Below, piece by piece: positions 54,528 through 61,373 of a stretch of 64,000 bases of DNA. The DNA is from Flagellimonas eckloniae (lineage in GTDB: Bacteria > Bacteroidota > Bacteroidia > Flavobacteriales > Flavobacteriaceae): positions 1,660,501-1,724,500 of the forward strand of contig NZ_LCTZ01000002.1 of the NCBI RefSeq assembly GCF_001413955.1. Reading direction: 5' to 3'. Made by a program: the position numbers and the translations under genes. Within the stretch, counting starts at the first letter, position 1. Each line of letters starts with the position of its first letter. The notes under the pieces were generated by a model. The model was given only the letters and a program-made list of their open reading frames with translations, did no database searches and was not told where the DNA came from.

Positions 54528-54588
54528 TTTCTTTTTGATTTTTAAAACAGCGAAAAATAACTTTTTTTAACCAATTGTTAAGAATACG

Positions 54589-55107
54589 TTAGAAGTTTAA
54601 CATTCCTTTATTATTTTCCTTGATCAGCACAAAACTCTTCTTTTGTCCTTTCCATTTTAAATGGACTACGTTTTGTTGCTCTTCGAAGAGGTCGGTAAGA
54701 ATTTCATTTTGGATGGATATAGATTGTAAATCCGTGAAGTTTATGTTGTTCAATTCCAAGTAGCAAATCACTACATCCTCTTCATATTTCTTTCCTAAAA
54801 AAGTGTATTTGGCAATTTCACCATTAAGTTCTATTGCAAATTTAGTCCTGAAGTATTTCTCAATATAGGCATTTGAAACCTTTGCTTCATCTGAAGTTGC
54901 CAACTCGGCAATGATTCCGTAACGCTCCTTCAACACTTCCTCCAAATCATCAATAAATATGCGACTGGTAATTTGGAATGAATCATTCTTTTCTGAGTAT
55001 TGCATGTTCGTCACGCTCAAATAGTATTTGTGCAAGGTTGTAAATGAAAACAACAGCATTACTGTAAGTATGAGAACGGTGTTTTTTATCATTTTTAAAT
55101 TCATCAT
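54589..55107 (-). CDS. DUF6702 family protein
   Basis: A 172-residue protein with an N-terminal signal or anchor (MIKNTVLILTVMLLFSFTTL) and a domain typical of DUF6702: HKYYLSVTNMQYSEKNDSFQ, SRIFIDDLEEVLKERYG and FEEQQNVVHLKWKGQKKSF. The protein is probably periplasmic. In Flavobacteriia it is regularly found next to an M1 peptidase and carboxypeptidase-regulatory-like genes, as here. Its function is unknown. Confidence 0.82.
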   Translation of the reverse strand: MMNLKMIKNTVLILTVMLLFSFTTLHKYYLSVTNMQYSEKNDSFQITSRIFIDDLEEVLKERYGIIAELATSDEAKVSNAYIEKYFRTKFAIELNGEIAKYTFLGKKYEEDVVICYLELNNINFTDLQSISIQNEILTDLFEEQQNVVHLKWKGQKKSFVLIKENNKGMLNF

Positions 55108-55160
55108 ATTCTAATCGACCTTATCCAAAATCAAAAGTAACAAACCATATGCCAAAATAA

Positions 55161-55958
55161 TCAGTCTAGATTATTGTTTTCTCTATACGCCCTACTCTTT
55201 AAGATCAGAAAATCCCATATTTTAAGTTTATCACCGTTGTCAACTGTCTTCTGAAACTCCTCATCTACCTCACAGAAATACATGAAATCATCTATATTGG
55301 CCATTGGTATTTTTAAGGTTGTAATAAAAAGGGAATCAACGTAGAAATCCTGTACCCTCTGTGTTCTTGCATAAGCCTTATCTACCTTAACCCTATTTTT
55401 GAGCATTTTGGTGCGTCCGGTAATTGCATTAATAATGGGATCTAAAGGAGGACTAAGAATCATGCCAACATTAAACTTTCCAAAGGTGGCTTGTTGCAGT
55501 TTACGTTCACTTTGGGTTGGTATTTTTTGATGCGCATTCGGAAGTTTCAAAGCTTCGGCACTCACATCTTTTTCCAGTTGCAAACCCTCTAAATCCTGAT
55601 TCAAATCACCCGAAAGGTTATAAGGAGTTACAACAACTTCCCTTAACTCGTTTACAAATTCTTCCAAAGGAACAGTGATGAAATTAGTATTGAAAAGCGC
55701 CTCATTTATAGGAAGTATTTTTCTTTTGAATTGAACTGCGGAAAAAACTAAGGTATCATTGAGTCGTACTAAAATTGAAAAGTTGCCGTCAAGATCTGTA
55801 ATAACAGCCCGATTTGCCGTAATATTCTGAACGGCCACCCCAACAACATCTTTATCCTTATTGTATACTTTGCCTTTCAGTTCCCTCACCCCAACCTGTT
55901 GGGCCCTGGTCGAAAAAACCGCTATAGTGCACAATAAAAAAAGGAGCTTATTCCTCAT
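55161..55958 (-). CDS. Carboxypeptidase-regulatory-like domain protein (second of a tandem pair)
   Basis: A 265-residue exported protein: signal peptide ending near FSTRAQ, then a CarboxypepD_reg-like domain at about 22-110 (LKGKVYNKDKDVVGVAVQNI, TDLDGNFSILVRLNDTLVFS, QFKRKILPINE). The remaining 150 residues have no known domain. It is a paralogue of the upstream gene: both share the same layout and the motifs ITDLDGNFSI/ITNDDGQFAI and end with similar ...FLILKSRAYRENN/FLVTHSKTYLAEL segments. The two genes overlap by 11 bases. Confidence 0.82.
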   Translation of the reverse strand: MRNKLLFLLCTIAVFSTRAQQVGVRELKGKVYNKDKDVVGVAVQNITANRAVITDLDGNFSILVRLNDTLVFSAVQFKRKILPINEALFNTNFITVPLEEFVNELREVVVTPYNLSGDLNQDLEGLQLEKDVSAEALKLPNAHQKIPTQSERKLQQATFGKFNVGMILSPPLDPIINAITGRTKMLKNRVKVDKAYARTQRVQDFYVDSLFITTLKIPMANIDDFMYFCEVDEEFQKTVDNGDKLKIWDFLILKSRAYRENNNLD

Positions 55959-56688
55959 CCAGCTCTGCCAAATATGTTTTGCTGTGTGTTACCAAAAAGT
56001 CAATCAATTGAAACTCATTTTCCTTTCGTAACAGAGTTTGTGAAGGTACTTTATCATCACAATAGATTAAAAAAGCATCTATTTTATCCTGTGGCAATTT
56101 TAAGTCCGCCACAAAAAACTCGTCATCATATACCGTACGCAGTACCTCGCTAACTTTTAATTGTACCTGTTGTCCCTCTGCTTCCTTTTTTGAATTGAAG
56201 AGTGCCTTGAAAATATTCACAAAATTAATACCATCCCGCATACCACGATCGGCTCTGGACATTGCTACGTTCTCCACCTCGGTACCTCTATCAATTTCAT
56301 ATTCAAACCCTTTGAAATCTTCATTTTTAACCTCCAGAAATTTCTTTTGGTTTTCTGGACTAATGATTACTTCATCCAATTCGGTCACTTTCTCGGTTAC
56401 CTCTACCACAAGCCTATTATTATCCAAAATTTCTTTGGTAATGGTAATCACCTCCAACTGGTAGTTCACTGCGGTAAAAACAAGTTGGTCTCCTTCTTTT
56501 ACCAAAATCGCAAATTGCCCATCATCGTTGGTAATGGTAGCAGTTTCAGAGGTTGAATTAATAACATTCTCATTGGGAACATTGCTACCCCTGTACAAGA
56601 CTTTTCCTCGCAAGACCTGTCTATTGTCCTGCGCCATGGAAATACCGGTAAAAACCAAAAAAAATACTATTAGGTAACTGTTTTTCAT
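55948..56688 (-). CDS. Carboxypeptidase-regulatory-like domain protein (first of a tandem pair)
   Basis: A 246-residue exported protein: signal peptide ending near GISMAQ, then a CarboxypepD_reg-like domain at about 22-110 (LRGKVLYRGSNVPNENVINS, ITNDDGQFAILVKEGDQLVF). Such domains usually form the N-terminus of SusC-type transporters; here they stand alone on a 250-residue protein, with no barrel. The C-terminal half is charged. It is the first gene of the operon leading to the M1 peptidase; the transcript would start in the 202-base gap before 56891. Confidence 0.82.
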   Translation of the reverse strand: MKNSYLIVFFLVFTGISMAQDNRQVLRGKVLYRGSNVPNENVINSTSETATITNDDGQFAILVKEGDQLVFTAVNYQLEVITITKEILDNNRLVVEVTEKVTELDEVIISPENQKKFLEVKNEDFKGFEYEIDRGTEVENVAMSRADRGMRDGINFVNIFKALFNSKKEAEGQQVQLKVSEVLRTVYDDEFFVADLKLPQDKIDAFLIYCDDKVPSQTLLRKENEFQLIDFLVTHSKTYLAELDEE

Positions 56689-56859
56689 AAAAATGTATCT
56701 TAACTAAAGTTAAAGAAAACCCTTGAATGCCATATAAAAAAATAAACCTATTCTAAACTTTTGTTAATTCTCCAAAACGAACTGATGGGCATGGCAATCC
56801 GTTCACCAATAAACTAACGTATTTTAACGGTAATAATTCTATTTAATGTATGATCACTT

Positions 56860-56867
56860 TAATTTTG
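56860..56867 (+). promoter_or_regulatory. -7 promoter box of the surface-protein locus
   Basis: TAATTTTG fits TAnnTTTG and lies 23 bases before the GTG start at 56891. The -33 element is weak. It probably drives both the 1050-residue and the 388-residue protein genes. Confidence 0.5.
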
Positions 56868-56890
56868 GGTAACCTCAAATATTAACAACT

Positions 56891-59800
56891 GTGAAAACAT
56901 GTTTTATACCTATTGCTTTCGCCCTATCTATGATATCTTCAATGCAAGGACAGATAAAAATTGGCGATAATCCACAAAATTTAGATCCTTCCTCGGTTCT
57001 GGAACTGGAAAGTAATTCAAGGGTATTGGTCATTACCCGAATGACGACTACCCAAATGGAAAATACATCGCCATTAAGAGGCGCCTTGGTTTACAATACA
57101 GATACCCAGTGTGTCCATTTTTACACCGGAACACTTTGGGAAAACCTTTGTAATCGCCCAGATGAACAGACATTTACAACGGATGCTATCGTAAACTTTA
57201 GTCCTACCTTGGTCATAACGCAGGACGGTAGCAACTTTAATTTCGAGGTTGGTGAGATTAGGGGTGAAAATATTGTTGACACCTCCATAAATGGGGAAAT
57301 GGATATTCAACCAGGATCTATCACCGGCCAACAACTACAAGATGCTTCCATATCCTTTGATAAATTGGCTATTGGCGATAACACAGGTGAAATTTTGCAA
57401 TGGAATGGTGCCCAATGGACTCTGGTTGATATTGCCGGACTCAGCGTAACCGAAATTGATGGAATAGTTGGTAACGAGGTGGTCGGACCATTTGACACCA
57501 CTTTAAGGCTTGAAGGCACTGGTGATAGTACGAATCCATTTCTTTTGGATGTAAGTGTTGGAGGAATTGGCACGAGTGAAATTGCAAACGATGCAGTCAC
57601 AGCCAATAAAATAGACGTTTCAGTGGCGGGAACAGGACTGAACCAGGCTGTGGACGGCTCACTCGAAGTGGACGTAGCAACGTTTGCCGACGGGGACGTC
57701 ACATCAACGGACGGAACAATTGCGCTTACGGGAACAACGACAAACGCAATCTTTGAGGATATAAACTTCGATGTGGCTGACAACGCCATCACTAACGCAA
57801 AAATGGCCGATGACGCGATCAACACCGATGAGATCGTTGACGATGCCGTGACAGCCGATAAAATAGACGTTTCAGTGGCGGGAACAGGACTGAACCAGGC
57901 TGTGGACGGCTCACTCGAAGTGGACGTAGCAACGTTTGCCGACGGGGACATCACATCAACGGACGGAACAATTGCGCTTACGGGAACAACGACAAACGCA
58001 ATCTTTGAGGATATAAACTTCGATGTGGCTGACAACGCCATCACTAACGCAAAAATGGCCGATAACGCGATCAACACCGATGAGATCGTTGACGATGCCG
58101 TGACAGCCGATAAAATAGACGTTTCAGTTGCGGGAACAGGACTGAACCAGGCTGTGGACGGCTCACTCGAAGTGGACGTAGCAACGTTTGCCGACGGGGA
58201 CATCACATCAACGGACGGAACAATTGTGCTTACGGGAACAACGACAAATGCAATCTTTGAGGATGTAAACTTCGATGTGGCGGACAATGCCATCACCAAT
58301 GCTAAAATGGCGGATGACGCCATAAACACGGACGAAATCGTTGACGATGCCGTGACAGCTGATAAAATAGGAACAACTGGTGTCACAGACGCAAACAAAG
58401 TGCTGGGAACCGATACCGCCGGCGAGCCACAATGGCAGGACGCCGCAAACCTAGCAACAAGCCTTGGACAGGACGTAACATCCACAAATGGCTCCATAAC
58501 TGGAATTCAGGCTGATGCCGCACTCGTGGCAATGGACCTTGAGGTCAATGTTGATGGAACCACGATTGAAGTGGATGCAACCAATGGTTTGCAAATCCCC
58601 GACAATGCCATCACCAACGCTAAAATGGCGGATGACGCCATAAACACCGACGAAATCGTTGATGACGCCGTGACAGCCAATAAAATAGGAACAACTGGTG
58701 TCACAGACGCAAACAAAGTACTGGGAACCGATACCGCCGGCGACCCACAATGGCAGGACGCCGCAAACCTAGCAACAAGCCTTGGACAGGACGTAACATC
58801 CACAAATGGCTCCATAACTGGAACTCAGGCTGATGCCGCACTCGTGGCAATGGACCTTGAGGTTAACGTAGACGGGACAACAATTGAGGTGGACGCCACC
58901 AATGGACTGCAAGTTCCAGATGGCGGCATTACGCTCGCAAAACTGGCAGATGCCGCTGCAGACGACCAAATCTTGCAATGGAATGCCACATCCACAGCAT
59001 GGGAGCTTGCTGATGGTTCTGCTTTGCAGCAAACCATCAATGGAACTTTAGGCTCCATTTTCTTTTCGGATGGAGCAGGCAGTCTCTTGGAAAACAATAC
59101 CAATCTGTTCTGGGACAATACCTTTGATTCTGGTAATGGTGCCCTTGGCCTGGGAACAACAACGCCCCAAACCAAGCTTCATATCAGGGAAGCAGCCGGG
59201 AACAATCTCACATACGGATTACAGCTACAGAATGCAAATAACAATGCAAGTGGAGGCTCAGCAGCAGGAATCCTATTTTCCGTGGAAGCAACAGGAAACT
59301 TCGGAAAAGGGGCATTGGTCTACGAGCGAAATCAAAATTTTGCCAAAGGGGACTTCCATTTCCTTCAAAATATAGCTAGCACTACAGACAATCCTGATTT
59401 GACAGATGCTGTAATGACCATTAAGAACACAGGGGAAGTTGGTATTGGAGAGCTTAATCCCAATGCACAACTTCATGTCAAAAGAAGTGCGGGAAACAAT
59501 CTTTTCTATGGGTTACAATTGCAAAACTCAAATAACAATAATACCGGGGGTTCAGCATCTGGAATTCTGTTCGCTGTTGAAGCTACTGGCAATTACGGAA
59601 AGGGTGCTTTGGTGTATGAAAGAAAAGACCAAAATGCAAAAGGGGATTTTCATTTTCTTCAAAACGATGACAATAACCAAAATGTTCCAGATCTATCCCA
59701 CGCAATCATGACCATTAAAAACGATGGAAAAGTAGGGGTCGGAACCACTGCACCAAATTCAACACTACAGACAACGGGGTCTTTCTCAGCTCCAATTGTA

Positions 59801-60043
59801 TCTACCTTGGGCAACACAACATTGGATGCTTCACATTACACCGTTATCTTAGACGGCCTTCACTCGATAACTTTACCAGTCGCCAACACCTGTCAAGGTA
59901 GAATCTATATTATTAAGAACCCTACAGCGTTCAATCCAACTATTTCTTCTTATTTTGATAGTGTTGGAGCAAGCACCACCACCATTCCAACTGGAGTTGT
60001 TCAGCTACAAAGTGACGGAACTAACTGGCAACAAATCAACTAA
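56891..60043 (+). CDS. Large exported repeat protein, tail-fibre-like
   Basis: A 1050-residue exported protein starting with GTG at 56891. Residues 1-20 are a signal peptide. Residues 21-88 are a head domain shared with the collagen-like protein at 61374, with C74 and C87 kept in both. Residues 234-485 are three near-identical 84-residue repeats and 486-677 a second family of 106-residue repeats, rich in Asp, Ala, Thr and Gly and almost free of charge balance (DAVTADKI, DAITNAKMADDAINTDEIVD-like units). Residues 752-947 are two 98-residue modules with GIGxxxPxxxLHV openings, as in phage-tail-fibre-like proteins. The end VQLQSDGTNWQQIN has no T9SS sorting signal. A trimeric surface fibre is inferred. 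Confidence 0.85.
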   Translation: MKTCFIPIAFALSMISSMQGQIKIGDNPQNLDPSSVLELESNSRVLVITRMTTTQMENTSPLRGALVYNTDTQCVHFYTGTLWENLCNRPDEQTFTTDAIVNFSPTLVITQDGSNFNFEVGEIRGENIVDTSINGEMDIQPGSITGQQLQDASISFDKLAIGDNTGEILQWNGAQWTLVDIAGLSVTEIDGIVGNEVVGPFDTTLRLEGTGDSTNPFLLDVSVGGIGTSEIANDAVTANKIDVSVAGTGLNQAVDGSLEVDVATFADGDVTSTDGTIALTGTTTNAIFEDINFDVADNAITNAKMADDAINTDEIVDDAVTADKIDVSVAGTGLNQAVDGSLEVDVATFADGDITSTDGTIALTGTTTNAIFEDINFDVADNAITNAKMADNAINTDEIVDDAVTADKIDVSVAGTGLNQAVDGSLEVDVATFADGDITSTDGTIVLTGTTTNAIFEDVNFDVADNAITNAKMADDAINTDEIVDDAVTADKIGTTGVTDANKVLGTDTAGEPQWQDAANLATSLGQDVTSTNGSITGIQADAALVAMDLEVNVDGTTIEVDATNGLQIPDNAITNAKMADDAINTDEIVDDAVTANKIGTTGVTDANKVLGTDTAGDPQWQDAANLATSLGQDVTSTNGSITGTQADAALVAMDLEVNVDGTTIEVDATNGLQVPDGGITLAKLADAAADDQILQWNATSTAWELADGSALQQTINGTLGSIFFSDGAGSLLENNTNLFWDNTFDSGNGALGLGTTTPQTKLHIREAAGNNLTYGLQLQNANNNASGGSAAGILFSVEATGNFGKGALVYERNQNFAKGDFHFLQNIASTTDNPDLTDAVMTIKNTGEVGIGELNPNAQLHVKRSAGNNLFYGLQLQNSNNNNTGGSASGILFAVEATGNYGKGALVYERKDQNAKGDFHFLQNDDNNQNVPDLSHAIMTIKNDGKVGVGTTAPNSTLQTTGSFSAPIVSTLGNTTLDASHYTVILDGLHSITLPVANTCQGRIYIIKNPTAFNPTISSYFDSVGASTTTIPTGVVQLQSDGTNWQQIN
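57590..58345 (+). repeat. Three tandem 252-base repeats in the fibre gene
   Basis: Units start at 57590, 57842 and 58094, each exactly 252 bases (84 codons). Units 1 and 2 differ at only a few bases; unit 3 matches them at first, but its last third uses other synonymous codons. The repeats are clearly richer in G and C than the flanking genes. Confidence 0.95.
58346..58921 (+). repeat. Second repeat family in the fibre gene (318-base unit and a partial copy)
   Basis: A 318-base unit (58346-58663) and a second copy from 58664 to about 58921 that leaves the pattern after GLQVPD. Both contain GTTGVTDANKVLGTDTAG and QDAANLATSLGQDVTSTNGS. The last part of the first unit (DNAITNAKMADDAINTDE) is shared with the 252-base family. 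Confidence 0.92.
59144..59731 (+). repeat. Two tandem 98-residue tail-fibre-like modules
   Basis: Modules begin at 59144 (LGLGTTTPQTKLHI) and 59438 (VGIGELNPNAQLHV), 294 bases apart, and a third opening, VGVGTTAPNSTL, lies 294 bases later at 59732. The protein copies are alike (YGLQLQNxNNN, GALVYER, KGDFHFLQN) but the DNA has diverged, so they are older than the 252-base repeats. Confidence 0.88.
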
Positions 60044-61209
60044 TGAAAAATTGGTCTTTTATAGCGTTTCTTTTTTGGGCTAGTATAATTTGCGGACAAA
60101 CTGCAATGCACAATACCGGTTCAATCCGTATTCACACCAATGGAAATCTGGGATTCCACACCAATTTTATAAATGATTCCCCTTTTGACAATAACGAAGG
60201 ACTTGCAGGCTTTTATGGTAACGAGAATATTGAGGTACTCGGAAGTATCCCTCCCTCTTTTTCAGATGTTGAGATTTTTGTTCTCAACAATGTCTCACTA
60301 GAAAACTCTATAGATATTAACAACAATACCAATTTCATAAGTGGAAATGTCCAATCTCCACATGATGATCAGACCATAAATTTAAACTTCACCGATACTG
60401 GTTTTTTTACAGGCGAAAGCGATATTTCCAAAATAACCGGTTTTGCCGGAGCCAAAAATCGGACGTTGTTCTCTTTTCCTGTTGGTGATGAGGACATGCT
60501 CAGGCCCCTTCTTTTGGAATCGGAGGAACAAACATCCTTAGCAATATGCGCCTACTTTTTTGAAAACCCATCAGTACCAATTTCACTATCACAGACCTTT
60601 GATACAACCCAAAAAGCGAGGGATATTGGTACAATTACAGACAAAGAATTTTGGATTGCACAAAATGATGCGATTTCTACAATAACAATAAGTTGGAACG
60701 AAAGAAGTGATTTAGAATCCATTTCAAATATTGATATAGATGAAATTATCGTAGTTGGTTGGAGCAAACAATCCAATCAATGGGAAATAATCGGCAGTGA
60801 TGCTTTTAGCGGTGACATAAATCAAGGGTTTGTAACCTCTTTACCTTTTGTGCCCAGTGATTTCGCTGCCATTACCTTTGGTACAATCCCATTGCCAATG
60901 GATACTTTTGCAGTAAACAATCCAACACTAGGCAACTATTTTTTAAGTCCAAATGGAGACGGTACAAATGATTTTTTAGTAATTGAAGGCATGTCAGAAT
61001 CTCCCAACAACAGTCTTCGAATATTCAATCGTTTTGGACAAAAAGTATTTGAAAAAAACAATTATGTGGATGAGTTCACTGGATTATCAAATACTGGAAG
61101 TTTTTATTTAAGTCAAGATATTGGACTCCCTGAAGGGGTCTATTATTATCTGGTTGTTTTGGATGATCTGGAGCTTGAATACCAAGGAATTCTCTTCCTT
61201 GACAGATAA
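60043..61209 (+). CDS. Secreted protein with T9SS type B (gliding-motility-type) sorting domain
   Basis: A 388-residue exported protein: signal peptide to about CGQ18, a beta-rich region with MHNTGSIRIHTNGNLGFHTN, and a C-terminal domain at about 300-388 of the gliding-motility-associated type (YFLSPNGDGTNDFLVIEG, LRIFNRFGQKVFEKNNY, LPEGVYYYLVVLDDLELEYQ). This type B domain directs passage through the type IX secretion system, and such proteins are often large adhesins. The ATG overlaps the stop of the fibre gene (TAATG), so translation is coupled. It is the only protein of the locus with a visible T9SS signal and could anchor or carry the fibres (inference). Confidence 0.9.
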   Translation: MKNWSFIAFLFWASIICGQTAMHNTGSIRIHTNGNLGFHTNFINDSPFDNNEGLAGFYGNENIEVLGSIPPSFSDVEIFVLNNVSLENSIDINNNTNFISGNVQSPHDDQTINLNFTDTGFFTGESDISKITGFAGAKNRTLFSFPVGDEDMLRPLLLESEEQTSLAICAYFFENPSVPISLSQTFDTTQKARDIGTITDKEFWIAQNDAISTITISWNERSDLESISNIDIDEIIVVGWSKQSNQWEIIGSDAFSGDINQGFVTSLPFVPSDFAAITFGTIPLPMDTFAVNNPTLGNYFLSPNGDGTNDFLVIEGMSESPNNSLRIFNRFGQKVFEKNNYVDEFTGLSNTGSFYLSQDIGLPEGVYYYLVVLDDLELEYQGILFLDR

Positions 61210-61373
61210 TTTTAGCAAGAATTTTCTCGTAGAATTTTATTGTAATCGGTTAAAATGTAATATTTTAGACCGTCAAATGGTGTTTTGCAACATTTCTCTG
61301 TGACTACGCAACATTATCTGGCACTTCATCGACCTCCATAGTAATTTTAACATACTGTCAAAACTAGGTCGTG

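Noticed and set aside
57307..58497. A 396-codon open frame on the minus strand within the fibre gene
   Set aside because: It is a mirror of the tandem repeats: a repeat unit without stops in the antisense frame keeps that frame open. It has no start signal, signal peptide or known domain, and the plus-strand frame has all of these.
57590..58921. Repeats as mobile-element or integron cassettes
   Set aside because: Units are multiples of three, stay in frame, and have no inverted ends, target duplications or transposase; they are protein repeats.
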